Shown here piece by piece: positions 24,967 through 36,336 of a stretch of 64,000 nucleotides of DNA. Positions within the stretch are counted from its first letter, which is position 1, and every line of letters starts with the position of its first letter. The position numbers were made by a program, and so were the translations under genes. The DNA is from Panagrolaimus kolymaensis (lineage: Eukaryota; Nematoda; Chromadorea; Rhabditida; Panagrolaimidae): NCBI GenBank assembly GCA_028622995.1, contig JAJQJQ010000014.1, positions 3,038,001-3,102,000 on the forward strand, given 5' to 3'. The notes below the pieces were generated by a model. That model saw only the letters and a program-made list of their open reading frames with translations. It was not told where the DNA came from and made no database searches.

Positions 24967-26781
24967 ATGTTATGTATTTATTATTTTGCTACGATGGTAT
25001 GCTAAAACACTCTTTTTTATTAATTTTCAAAGCTAAAAGAGGTTTTTTCTAGGTTGGACTATCAATGAGCTTTCAATTACCTACGAAATTAATAAACCCG
25101 CTGCAAAGAAAATCATTTGTTTCAGAAATAGGAAAAAATGAAGATTTAGCAGATTTTTATCATGTAAGTATGATATTAATTTTAAAAAAGTCAATGTAGC
25201 TATTTTATTTGCACCTTACTTTTGAAAATAATTTCTAAACAACGAGCATTTATTAATTTTTTGTTTGTTTAGGATTCTTCACAAGCCTACACTTCGCATA
25301 TTTTAAAAACAGGCAACAATCTTTTCAACAATCGTCTCCGCCATTTCGACGACTATGAAGAATTTGAAGATGAGAAAGAAGAAATTTTTTTAAATGTTAC
25401 CACTAATTGGTTAACACAACCATTAGATCATTTTAATATAAATGATAAACGAATTTGGAAGCAACGATATTTTAATAATTCTCAATTTTATCAACCCAAT
25501 AATAATGGGCCTATATTTCTTTATATCGAAGGTGAATCAGAAGAAGATGGAGAAATTTTAAAAAGATCTGACACCTCCTTCTTTCAATGGGCTAAAGAAA
25601 ATGGAGCATATATGTTTGATCTCGAACATCGATATTATGGCTTCAGTCGACCAACACCAAATCAGTCAGTTAAAAATTTAAAATATCTTTCGAGTGAACA
25701 AGCATTGGCAGACATAGCGAATTTCATTGAAGCTATGAATGAAGATTTAAATTTAACCAATTCAAAATGGATTATTTTTGGTTGTTCATATTCGGGTGCT
25801 TTATCCGCATGGTTCCGGGAAAAATATCCTGAACTTACTGTAGGTGCTGTAGCCAGCTCTGCTCCAATTTATGACAAAGTCGATTTCTTTGAATATCTTG
25901 AAGCAGTGGAAAAAGTTTTTCAAAATTACAATCCCAAATGCAGCCAGAATATAGCCAAAGCATTTCAAGAAGTGGAATCAAATTTATATTCAATTGATGG
26001 AAGAAAAAAACTCAATGACATCTTCCAACTGACTAAACCATTTTCTTCGGATGAAACTCCAAATTTAAAAAATATACATCTTTTTCTTCAAAATCTTATT
26101 CTTTCTCCTTTTGGTGGTGAAATTCAATACGATGTTGGTGGAGCAGCTGTAGCTCATCGATGTAAAGAAATGATGGCGAATGACACAAATTCTCCGATAG
26201 AAAATTTAAAAAATATCTTCGCAAACTTTACTATCGATAATGATTATAAACAATATATACAAAATTTGCGAAGGGAAGAATTTGATGGAGGTAAGATGGA
26301 TAGAACGTGGTTATGGCAAACTTGTAAAGAGTTTGGAGAGTTTCAAACAACCGATATGGGAAGAAATATTTTTGGTGATAGTATCCCAATAAAGTAAAAA
26401 AAGTTTTTAAAAGAAAGAGAAAATTATTTAATCCATTATTTATTTTTTAGTTTTTACATTAATATTTGTACTGATGTTTATGGTATTGAAATTAATAGAG
26501 AATCAATAGATAAAGGCGTGGCAATAACTCAAAAAACTTACGGTGGTGGAACAAAGCATTATAATGCCACGCGCGTTGTATTTCCAAATGGTTCAAATGA
26601 TCCGTGGCATACTTTAAGTCTTTATCATTCACACAATAAAGATCCCCATGGAATTACTTCCATTCTCATTCATGGCACTTCACATTGTTATGATATGTGG
26701 GCTCCAAAAGAGAGTGATTCTCCTCAACTTACTAAAGCTCGAGAAAAAATAAGAAAGTTAATTAAATTTTGGCTTGAATAA
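24967..26781 (+). CDS. Secreted serine carboxypeptidase, S28 family (prolyl carboxypeptidase/TSSP-like)
   Basis: Exons 24967-24996, 25053-25163, 25273-26393 and 26451-26781 give 530 aa. The first 30-bp exon (MLCIYYFATM) plus VGLSMS makes a signal peptide. An alternative 30-bp exon at 24908-24937 (MLLIYLITFF, donor GTTTGT) joins in the same phase and makes an equally good one. S28 landmarks run in order: W-L-T-Q-P-L-D-H-F-N near residue 92, then LEHRYYGFSRP, then the nucleophile in FGCSYSGALSAW (Ser219), then PNGSNDPWH (Asp471), then GTSHCYDM (His499). The triad is complete. The residue before the nucleophile is Cys, where family members usually have Gly. Family enzymes release residues after proline or act on dipeptides in lysosomes or secretions. 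The product is probably secreted, possibly digestive. Several N-glycosylation sequons are present. Confidence 0.92.
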
Positions 26782-27763
26782 ATAAATTTCGTTTTTGTAA
26801 TTATTTGTCATTTTTTTATAAATATTAATTCTTTCTTCAAGTGTAAAATGATATTTGGAAAAAATATTTGAACGATTTTTTGTTATAACTTTGGTAAAAT
26901 CATGCACCACAGTGACAAGAAAAGTTTTAAATTTCAAAACTTTTAATTTCGTTAAACTTGACGTTATCGTTCTTATTTTCAAAATTTTTTTTATTTATAA
27001 AACTATCCCTAAAAAAATTGAATGTGACATAATTATGCGGCGTCAATCGTTTTACAATTTTCTAAAACCTAATGTAATCGTCATCAACCAGCAAATAATA
27101 TCTATTTAGACACACAAATAAATGAGAGAATATAGAAATCATGTTTATGTTCGAAAAGAAATCATGCGAAAGAAAAAAAGAAGGTTAAATGATTTTACCC
27201 GAATATTTTAACTTTTATTTTTTTAACCATAGTTTTTTAAGTTTCAAAATCCAATAGTGGACGAAGCAGAGTACATTTTGCTTACTACTGAAGAATTACT
27301 ATAATATATTAAACAACCAAATAAATAAACATTTCTTTTATCAAGAATCTTTCAAATGGCTTAATCCAAAAAACTTGACTAAAATTCATCTTAGTGACGT
27401 CCATGGACGAAACTGTGGCAATATAAATGCAAATTAAAAACTTTGAACTTTCCAACATATTTAATAAAGTTAAAAATTGTTCTCTGTTTGTTGCTGGAAT
27501 TTGTTGCAGGATACAGTTTAAAGGTGCATCATTTGAGTGATCATAACGAGATAAAGGTAAAATTAAGGGAAAGAGGAATGAATGAGAAAGAATATTATTA
27601 CTCATGCCTTAAAGAAAAGAAGATAAAAAAAAGCAAGAATATGGAATTGTTCTTAAAATTTGCGTTGCATTTAAAAAAAAGCTTATTTGTTTTATACATA
27701 CTTTTTTTTAATTAAAATAAAGTACATATTTAAATGAACAACTACGATATTATTTGGTTCGGC
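26782..27763. other. Intergenic, no firm gene
   Basis: AT-rich DNA between the S28 peptidase and the convergent Str-type receptor. At 27510-27560 a TTGTTGCAG acceptor, a short open stretch (YSLKVHHLSDHNEIK) and a GTAAAA donor look exon-like, but I found no neighbouring exons in phase. Confidence 0.4.
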
Positions 27764-29027
27764 TTATCCATGAGTGATGGTGCCACTAGTTGTTCCTACG
27801 GCGGCAGATGAAACCATAACGTGTGCTTGATTTCGCCGTAAAATATATTTATAAAAAGGAAACATGATGGTTTTTCGATATAGTTTTACAGATAAAATAG
27901 TTACAAGTGGATTTGCTATTGGTATCCTAAGAAATTATTTTGTTTTAATTTTGAATTATTCATTTTTACTTGGATTTAGAACACTTACCAACAACACATA
28001 AGATTAAGAATCATTCCCAATCCTGGTATATTTAAAAGAAAAAATGTTGAAGCGAAATCACAACTTGATGGAATTAAAATAAATATTACTGGAACATGAG
28101 CCTAAAAATTTTTAAAATATAAGTTTGTAGGGTTCTTCTTTTTTACTTGTTAAAAACTTAAAAGTAATAATTACGCTTTCAACATACCTGAAGTATCATA
28201 GTTTTAGTCATTTGATTATGCATTTTTTTAGTTTCATTCGAAAAATGTATGGCTTGAGTTTTAAGTTTTTTCCATACTTTATAAAATGACATTATTGTTA
28301 TACCATAAGATGTATTAACAAGAATTTGAGCGTATGCGAAGCATAATTTCAATGGCCATCGTTGAATTTCAGCTGCCATAAAAAATGGAATACCTTGATA
28401 ATAATATGGATCACTTTTAAGCATCAAAGCTTTAGCATCATCAAAACGTTTTTCAGGCCAAAGTGCCATTGTAGAAGCTATAGCAAAAATAAAAGCTCCA
28501 ATAAATGCAATTAATAAAATAATAAAATATTCAATTTTTGTCATAATTCTGCCTTTAACAATAATAAAATATCGATAAATAAATTGAACAGGAATGGATG
28601 TGATACAGCAAAAAAATGCGAGAGTCCATAAACCTATGATTAAACAATTGTATGGATATGGCATAGCTTTAACCCAATCACTTGCAATTAAAAAGTGAGT
28701 TCCATATTTGTAATCAGTTTGCTAAAAGATTTAACAACATAAGGAATAAATTTACAATGTCAAAAAGAAACTTACACCTTTAACAATATCATTAATTAAA
28801 TTGAAAAAAACATCAATTAAACAATTTTGAAGTAAAATAATTTTATAATCCGAAACATTTTTTGCTGTTTTAAAAAATATTAAATATAGAAGTAAACCAT
28901 TGAGAAACATACCAAACATAGATAAAACTGTTGTGGTATTTAAGAAAATGGATCGTAAATCAATAAATGGAACAACAACAATGGTTTCATTCTTTGAAAA
29001 ATCTAGAGAGGGAAAAGTGGTGTTCAT
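27764..29027 (-). CDS. Serpentine chemoreceptor, Str-superfamily (Srd/Srh/Str type)
   Basis: Four exons on minus: 29027-28776, 28721-28188, 28101-27989 and 27926-27764, giving 353 aa with phases closed. TM1 is within VLSMFGMFLNGLLLYLIFF. The first loop has NVSDYKIILLQNCLIDVFF, typical of the superfamily. FIYRYFIIVKG follows TM3 (the F-x-Y-R-Y motif of Str/Srd). NQMTKTMILQAHVPVIF is the classic Q-x-x-x-P start of TM6. TM7 carries WIPIANPLVTILSVKLYRK, the P-I-x-N-P-L and YR ending of Str receptors. Glycosylation sequons are at the extreme N-terminus. An inverted CACCTG lies 107 bp upstream. No break is seen. Confidence 0.87.
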
Positions 29028-29794
29028 TTATTTATTTTTTATTTTTTTTTAACGAAAGAATACCAGTTTTTCAAACTAAAATGCTAATGTATTTATAATT
29101 TAATAGAATCAAAAAATAATTCCTTTTAACACACAGGTGTTAATTTAAAAACATGCCAGATTTCAAATTTATAATAAACACCCATTTTTGTTTAAAAATT
29201 TAAATAAAAATACATATTTCCTTAATGTGACAGGACATTTAAGCGTTGGTTTGATACTTGTAAAAGTTAGTCATTTGTAGTGTCTTAAAAATATGTGAAG
29301 AAATTCAATAACATGTATTATGTTATTCAAAGGAACACAAAACGAAAAAAATAGTAACTAAGCAATGTAAAAAGTTTTTGGCCCATTTTTTTTTAATTAT
29401 GTATTTTCTTTGGGGAGTGGGTAATTTGCGGCACGGCAATTTAAAAAGCAGGCAGGGTAAAATGCGGTAAAGCAGGGTATTTTGAGGCACGGCACAGCCA
29501 AACGCACGCTAACGAAAGCCATAAAAAGAGCAAGGACACTAAAAATAATCTATAACTTTTGTGATTGGCTATTAATCTTATCGAATTTTAATGAGAAACT
29601 AATATTTAATGCTTTTTTTCATTTCTTACAAACATCCCCAAAATTTAAATAAAACAAGCTTCAAGAATTTTAAATTATCTTGAATTCCATAACTTTTTTG
29701 ATTGGCAATAAATGTTAAATTATTAAATACTTTGTATTTTTTTAATTTTTTATGGTGGTTTTTAGATAATTTAAGTTTTAACTAAATCAATTAT
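29028..29794. other. Intergenic with decayed repeats
   Basis: It contains the E-box for the receptor at 29027. A GC-richer patch at 29420-29515 has repeated GGCACGGCA-like and GCAGGG words. At 29712-29805 the DNA resembles the 3' flank of the second dynamin-like gene (39852-39950). The phrase AACTTTT(T/G)TGATTGGC recurs at about 29557, 29690 and 40107, so a dispersed or segmentally duplicated sequence is present. Confidence 0.5.
29134..29139 (-). promoter_or_regulatory. E-box CACCTG upstream of Str-type receptor
   Basis: CACCTG in receptor sense (AACACCTGTG context), 107 bp upstream of the ATG at 29027. The spacing resembles that of the box 104 bp before the receptor at 42570. Confidence 0.5.
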
Positions 29795-29847
29795 TTGTTT
29801 GTTAATATAAGTAATTTTGGATGAAAGCTACATATAAACAAAATAAT

Positions 29848-30275
29848 TTAATTTAATAATTCAAATTGTATTTTTCCTTTAATATTTGATTGAGGATCAT
29901 CCAAAAAAGTTGAGGTTTGGATATCCAATGTTGTGGTGCTATTAATTGATAGCCAACATATTCGGTTTACTTTGCATTGAACATTAAAAGTTGAAAGATT
30001 TGGAATTTTTTCCGCAACATTAGATAAAAATGTTTTAATATTTGTAATATTTAAAACTTCTCGATTCCATTGTCCATGAATAGTCAATTTTTCGATAGAT
30101 CCAAAAAAAAATATTGTCAAATAATTTTTCATAATTCAATGGTAAATTATCCAAAACCACACAATAAATAGTAAGATTTTGAGTGGAAACTTAAATTTTT
30201 TGTTGTGATTTTGTGTAGCCTTTGCGATCCACAAAAGATAAAGGAATGTTAAATATTTTAACATCAATATCATGG
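29848..30275 (-). pseudogene. Degenerate gene fragment, copy 1 (unknown family)
   Basis: Minus strand. The open stretch 30132-29848 encodes 94 aa containing SIEKLTIHGQWNREVLNI, IPNLSTFNVQC and a C-terminal KGKIQFELLN. Coding sequence continues upstream in other frames. LPLNYEKLFDNIFF (about 30150-30105) runs into the same region one frame over, with the shift at a 9-T run. HDIDVKIFNIPLSFVDRKGY (about 30275-30215) continues in that frame but meets TAA before VSTQNLTIYCVV. One nonsense and one frameshift thus separate three homogeneous coding pieces, so I read it as a pseudogene. The style resembles large nematode-specific families with repeated beta-strand-like segments; I cannot name it. Confidence 0.5.
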
Positions 30276-30968
30276 CTGCAAAAAAAAAAAGCTATAAATT
30301 TTGGTTTTCGTTTTTAGCAAATAATTACAAAGATATGTTTATCGTTGGTCACAATTGAAACCAATTCTTAGAAGATTGTTGAAACGACCTTAGTCCTTTT
30401 CTTCTTTTTAGACTTTTGATATAGAAAAGAAGGTCACCGCACGTCAATCATTTTTGCATTTTTGAATCAAAAGTGTTACCTTTTTTATTTTTCTCTGAAA
30501 TAAATTTTATCTCCACATAAAACTCCTTTTTTAGATAATATTCATAAATTAAATGTTTGTTTTTATGTTACAACTTTTAATATTTTCGAACTATATTCTC
30601 CATAAACGTCATAAACAAATAAAAACTCTTTTTTTCTATGAGCGAGAGAATGTTATCTTTGAAGAAGAAAAAAAGATTTTCTCGCAAAGAAAAAAGCAGC
30701 GGTTAATTTCTTTGAAAAATACTTCTCTTTCTTTAATAAAAAAAATATTGAGCATTTCTAAAAACCTTTGAAGGTATTTTTCATATTTAAAAAAAAATTA
30801 AATAATGTCTTAAAGCGCCGTCCTTCTTCCATATTTTTATTATTTATTGATTTTTTCCTTTTGCTTTGTCTGGCCAATAGCCAATCACATAATTTGTAAT
30901 TTCATATAAAATATTTATCTGTCGATTTTTTTATTAATTTATATGGACTTGTAATTTGGTTTAAAAGA
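30276..30968. other. Intergenic between degenerate gene and zinc-finger-like gene (copy 1)
   Basis: AT-rich. ACTTTTGAT and ATCAAAAGT form a small inverted repeat around 30412-30470. This should be the promoter region of the 30969 gene; no known element is seen. The same sequence recurs at 33516-34208. Confidence 0.45.
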
Positions 30969-32403
30969 ATGGCAGAATTAATAGTTTTTGGTAAATATGA
31001 AGAAATTAATTATTTACAAAAATGTAAAATTGTTATTAACGCTATAAAGAAATGTTTGATCTTGACGCCGGCGAACCAAGAAAGTGAGTTTTTTTTATAA
31101 ACATAAATATTAAATCAAAAGGGCTTTATATTTTTAGATTTTACTACTGATTATAATATAAGCTTCGATAAACATACTTTTGTTCAACAAAGAGTAAGCA
31201 TTTTTAGTTTAAGTTTTTGTTTTATATATTTTTAATAGAATACTCGTAACTTTTTAGAATATACTTTGTGCATTTCCTGTAAACAATTGCGTTGATTGTG
31301 ATGGTTGCAATTTTGCATTAATTTTTTCAAATTCTGAAAAATGTGAAAAAGTTTATAATGCCATCCAAAAAATTAAAGTTAGTGAATTTATAAATATTTA
31401 TTTGAATATTTAAAAACTACAAAAACCAACGCTTTTTAAGGGAATTAAGGATATCCCAAATCAAAATGATGACGACAACCGAAATTTATTTGAAAAATTT
31501 TTCTTCCGTCCCATTCTCAAAGAAATTAAAGTAAACAACAAAACCTTGAAAAGCTGTTTAACAATAATTTTATCATCATTTTTTGAATCTTTATCTGTGA
31601 AAGAAACGAAAAAATATATGCTAATTTTGGAAGAATTACAGATGGATGCATTAAATTTTACATCGCTTAAACTTCCAATTGATAAGTCTCATACAGATGA
31701 TACTAAAATGTAAGTTTCTCCTTTAATTCTAAAAAAAATGGAAAATAAAGCTGAAAAGATTTCAGAAACTCTTCAGTTGAATTACCATGTGATACCTCGA
31801 TTTTCAAAACCATTAATAATAGTATCGCTGAAACTTCCAAAAATCCACAAAAGGAAATAAATGTACAAATCGAAACTCAAAAAAATGACCGGTAGGTTTC
31901 AAAAAAAAAATTAAACAAAAACTAAAGAAATTGTTTTCAGACGAAAGAGTCTTCGCAAACGACCTATTATTGATAATAACAATCATGAAAGTTCTGATGA
32001 AGGAGATAGGTAAATTTCAAGAGTAAAAAATTTTTGAGATTTAATGGAAACTTTTTTTAGTCCAGCTTTAAAGCGACGAAGACTTCCCATAAAATATTTT
32101 AGCATGCATAAACCAACAACAACAGACAATATTCCAACGCAAATTATTGAACAAGCGAATTATAAGATTGAAATAAATGTCACATGTTTGAAACTATCCA
32201 TTTTTGATGACAAAAATAAAAAGCTTTGTTATGTTTATAATTATGATATAAATAAGAAACGATTCAGATGTATTAAATGCAAAGTTATGGGAAAATATGT
32301 TATCGCAAAAACGTGCAATGATGATGACGGAAAAGAATATGCAGAATTATTTGGAGAACATATTTGTAAACCTTCAAATTATATCCCTAAAGTGGATCCT
32401 TAA
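30969..32403 (+). CDS. Unrecognised protein with Cys/His-rich C-terminus, possible FLYWCH-like nucleic-acid binder (copy 1)
   Basis: Seven exons (30969-31083, 31138-31193, 31258-31377, 31441-31709, 31766-31891, 31941-32009, 32061-32403) give 365 aa with all phases closed. The N-terminal half is helical and charged with a cysteine cluster (NNCVDCDGCNF, residues about 69-79). The middle is Ser/Thr/Asn-rich and probably disordered. Two basic clusters, RRKSLRKR and LKRRRLPIK, could be nuclear localisation signals. The C-terminal ~80 residues contain FRCIKCKVMGKY, then a lone Cys, then GEHICKP: a C-x2-C ... H-x-C layout like FLYWCH/WRKY-GCM1-type zinc fingers. That assignment is inference from spacing. 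A nuclear DNA- or RNA-binding role is plausible but unproven. No signal peptide or membrane segment. Confidence 0.7.
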
Positions 32404-33034
32404 AGTTGTTTAAATTAGTTTTTCTTAATGTTAAAATATGAATTTAATATCCTGTTTGTCATTTTCAACTTAAAAAAGTAAAATAAAATTTTAGGTGAAC
32501 CTTCTTTTATTTTTATCGTTTCTTGTTTAATAAATATTTGCTTTATTGCCTTAAAGTTAGTGATGGCGAACTTCACGTTTTTCTTCGACCATAAACTTCC
32601 ACTTTCCAACCTTTTAATCCCTTTCAAATCATTTTCATTAATTTCGTCAAAAATTGGTGTTACCGGCTTAAAGAAAAAGAAGATTGATGTTGACAAAAAT
32701 TTCTTTTAGTTTTATTTGGCCACAAAGCGATGGGAACTAGCATGAAACAAACGCTTACTTCCGCACCTTTTTTCAATTTAAAATAGACAAGAATGTCAAG
32801 CGATGGAAAAATGATTTATGGCCATGATATGAATGTTGCAAATGATTAATCGATGCATAAATGCGCATTGTATGTCTCTCCCTCTAAAGCAGTTTTCTTT
32901 GATGAAAGATATTATCAGCAAACACACAAGTTTTAAAATGTACAAATTTTTAAAATCATACACTCTTGTCTATTCATATAAATGAAAAGAAAAAAGCTGC
33001 AATGTTCACTTGGTAAAATTTTACGAGAAATTTG
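32404..33034. other. 3' flank of duplicated unit, copy 1, with possible orphan exon
   Basis: On minus, about 32670-32500, after a TTTCTTTAAG acceptor, an open stretch includes TPIFDEINENDLKGIKRLE, then LWSKKNVKFAITNFKAI. Its codon use looks coding, but no partner exon is in phase. Further on, ATAGACAAGAAT (about 32784) and its near reverse complement (about 32963) could bound a 190-bp inverted-repeat relic. The same features recur 3240 bp later. Confidence 0.35.
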
Positions 33035-33087
33035 TTGTTTGTTAATATAAGTAATTTTGGATGAAAGCTACATATAAACAAAATAAT

Positions 33088-33515
33088 TTAATTTAATAAT
33101 TCAAATTGTATTTTTCCTTTAATATTTGATTGAGGATCATCCAAAAAAGTTGAGGTTTGGATATCCAATGTTGTGGTGCTATTAATTGATAGCCAACATA
33201 TTCGGTTTACTTTGCATTGAACATTAAAAGTTGAAAGATTTGGAATTTTTTCCGCAACATTAGATAAAAATGTTTTAATATTTGTAATATTTAAAACTTC
33301 TCGATTCCATTGTCCATGAATAGTCAATTTTTCGATAGATCCAAAAAAAAATATTGTCAAATAATTTTTCATAATTCAATGGTAAATTATCCAAAACCAC
33401 ACAATAAATAGTAAGATTTTGAGTGGAAACTTAAATTTTTTGTTGTGATTTTGTGTAGCCTTTGCGATCCACAAAAGATAAAGGAATGTTAAATATTTTA
33501 ACATCAATATCATGG
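33088..33515 (-). pseudogene. Degenerate gene fragment, copy 2
   Basis: Second copy of the fragment at 29848-30275, carrying the same nonsense codon and the same frameshift at the poly-T run. The gene was therefore already broken before the unit was duplicated. Confidence 0.5.
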
Positions 33516-34208
33516 CTGCAAAAAAAAAAAGCTATAAATTTTGGTTTTCGTTTTTAGCAAATAATTACAAAGATATGTTTATCGTTGGTCACAATTGAAA
33601 CCAATTCTTAGAAGATTGTTGAAACGACCTTAGTCCTTTTCTTCTTTTTAGACTTTTGATATAGAAAAGAAGGTCACCGCACGTCAATCATTTTTGCATT
33701 TTTGAATCAAAAGTGTTACCTTTTTTATTTTTCTCTGAAATAAATTTTATCTCCACATAAAACTCCTTTTTTAGATAATATTCATAAATTAAATGTTTGT
33801 TTTTATGTTACAACTTTTAATATTTTCGAACTATATTCTCCATAAACGTCATAAACAAATAAAAACTCTTTTTTTCTATGAGCGAGAGAATGTTATCTTT
33901 GAAGAAGAAAAAAAGATTTTCTCGCAAAGAAAAAAGCAGCGGTTAATTTCTTTGAAAAATACTTCTCTTTCTTTAATAAAAAAAATATTGAGCATTTCTA
34001 AAAACCTTTGAAGGTATTTTTCATATTTAAAAAAAAATTAAATAATGTCTTAAAGCGCCGTCCTTCTTCCATATTTTTATTATTTATTGATTTTTTCCTT
34101 TTGCTTTGTCTGGCCAATAGCCAATCACATAATTTGTAATTTCATATAAAATATTTATCTGTCGATTTTTTTATTAATTTATATGGACTTGTAATTTGGT
34201 TTAAAAGA
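33516..34208. other. Intergenic between degenerate gene and zinc-finger-like gene (copy 2)
   Basis: Second copy of 30276-30968. I see no difference and no additional element. Confidence 0.45.
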
Positions 34209-35643
34209 ATGGCAGAATTAATAGTTTTTGGTAAATATGAAGAAATTAATTATTTACAAAAATGTAAAATTGTTATTAATGCTATAAAGAAATGTTTGAT
34301 CTTGACGCCGGCGAACCAAGAAAGTGAGTTTTTTTTATAAACATAAATATTAAATCAAAAGGGCTTTATATTTTTAGATTTTACTACTGATTATAATATA
34401 AGCTTCGATAAACATACTTTTGTTCAACAAAGAGTAAGCATTTTTAGTTTAAGTTTTTGTTTTATATATTTTTAATAGAATACTCGTAACTTTTTAGAAT
34501 ATACTTTGTGCATTTCCTGTAAACAATTGCGTTGATTGTGATGGTTGCAATTTTGCATTAATTTTTTCAAATTCTGAAAAATGTGAAAAAGTTTATAATG
34601 CCATCCAAAAAATTAAAGTTAGTGAATTTATAAATATTTATTTGAATATTTAAAAACTACAAAAACCAACGCTTTTTAAGGGAATTAAGGATATCCCAAA
34701 TCAAAATGATGACGACAACCGAAATTTATTTGAAAAATTTTTCTTCCGTCCCATTCTCAAAGAAATTAAAGTAAACAACAAAACCTTGAAAAGCTGTTTA
34801 ACAATAATTTTATCATCATTTTTTGAATCTTTATCTGTGAAAGAAACGAAAAAATATATGCTAATTTTGGAAGAATTACAGATGGATGCATTAAATTTTA
34901 CATCGCTTAAACTTCCAATTGATAAGTCTCATACAGATGATACTAAAATGTAAGTTTCTCCTTTAATTCTAAAAAAAATGGAAAATAAAGCTGAAAAGAT
35001 TTCAGAAACTCTTCAGTTGAATTACCATGTGATACCTCGATTTTCAAAACCATTAATAATAGTATCGCTGAAACTTCCAAAAATCCACAAAAGGAAATAA
35101 ATGTACAAATCGAAACTCAAAAAAATGACCGGTAGGTTTCAAAAAAAAAATTAAACAAAAACTAAAGAAATTGTTTTCAGACGAAAGAGTCTTCGCAAAC
35201 GACCTATTATTGATAATAACAATCATGAAAGTTCTGATGAAGGAGATAGGTAAATTTCAAGAGTAAAAAATTTTTGAGATTTAATGGAAACTTTTTTTAG
35301 TCCAGCTTTAAAGCGACGAAGACTTCCCATAAAATATTTTAGCATGCATAAACCAACAACAACAGACAATATTCCAACGCAAATTATTGAACAAGCGAAT
35401 TATAAGATTGAAATAAATGTCACATGTTTGAAACTATCCATTTTTGATGACAAAAATAAAAAGCTTTGTTATGTTTATAATTATGATATAAATAAGAAAC
35501 GATTCAGATGTATTAAATGCAAAGTTATGGGAAAATATGTTATCGCAAAAACGTGCAATGATGATGACGGAAAAGAATATGCAGAATTATTTGGAGAACA
35601 TATTTGTAAACCTTCAAATTATATCCCTAAAGTGGATCCTTAA
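34209..35643 (+). CDS. Unrecognised Cys/His-rich protein (copy 2)
   Basis: Exact exon-for-exon repeat of the 30969 gene: 34209-34323, 34378-34433, 34498-34617, 34681-34949, 35006-35131, 35181-35249 and 35301-35643, 365 aa. The only difference seen in the coding region is at about 34280, where an AAC codon becomes AAT (both Asn), so the two proteins are identical. Promoter and 3' flank are duplicated too; both copies could be expressed if the duplication is real. Confidence 0.68.
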
Positions 35644-36336
35644 AGTTGTTTAAATTAGTTTTTCTTAATGTTAAAATATGAATTTAATATCCTGTTTGTC
35701 ATTTTCAACTTAAAAAAGTAAAATAAAATTTTAGGTGAACCTTCTTTTATTTTTATCGTTTCTTGTTTAATAAATATTTGCTTTATTGCCTTAAAGTTAG
35801 TGATGGCGAACTTCACGTTTTTCTTCGACCATAAACTTCCACTTTCCAACCTTTTAATCCCTTTCAAATCATTTTCATTAATTTCGTCAAAAATTGGTGT
35901 TACCGGCTTAAAGAAAAAGAAGATTGATGTTGACAAAAATTTCTTTTAGTTTTATTTGGCCACAAAGCGATGGGAACTAGCATGAAACAAACGCTTACTT
36001 CCGCACCTTTTTTCAATTTAAAATAGACAAGAATGTCAAGCGATGGAAAAATGATTTATGGCCATGATATGAATGTTGCAAATGATTAATCGATGCATAA
36101 ATGCGCATTGTATGTCTCTCCCTCTAAAGCAGTTTTCTTTGATGAAAGATATTATCAGCAAACACACAAGTTTTAAAATGTACAAATTTTTAAAAACATA
36201 CACTCTTGTCTATTCATATAAATGAAAAGAAAAAAGCTGCAATGTTCACTTGGTAAAATTTTACGAGAAATTTGTTGTTTTTTTCTCTTTCTTTAGTTGA
36301 AACTCTTTCTCATTGTATTTTGAACTCTGCGTCACT
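35644..36336. other. 3' flank of duplicated unit, copy 2, and start of unique DNA
   Basis: Repeats the content of 32404-33034, including the possible orphan minus-strand exon (about 35910-35740). Unique sequence resumes at 36281 and includes the short 5' flank of the second dynamin-like gene. The tandem unit ends only about 60 bp before that gene's start codon, so its promoter must lie largely within duplicated DNA. Confidence 0.5.

Larger units (their letters stand above)
29795..36274 (+). repeat. Direct tandem duplication, 3240-bp unit, two copies
   Basis: Copy 1 is 29795-33034 and copy 2 is 33035-36274. Every line I compared is offset by exactly 3240 bp. I saw two differences: C at about 31040 against T at 34280, and TCA at about 32956 against ACA at 36196. 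Identity is therefore above 99.9%. The junction shares a 6-base TTGTTT with the outer ends (29795-29800, 33035-33040, 36275-36280), as expected for a microhomology or replication-slip duplication. Each unit contains a degenerate minus-strand gene, a seven-exon plus-strand gene and a possible orphan exon. An assembly artefact from merged haplotypes is the main alternative. Confidence 0.95.

Noticed and set aside
27309..27715. Overlapping plus and minus frames of 90-98 codons
   Set aside because: Neither has domain features; one short exon-like stretch remains but cannot be joined to anything.
30553..30771. 72-codon plus-strand frame in each tandem copy
   Set aside because: Lys/Phe-rich sequence in the promoter region of the novel gene; no signature.
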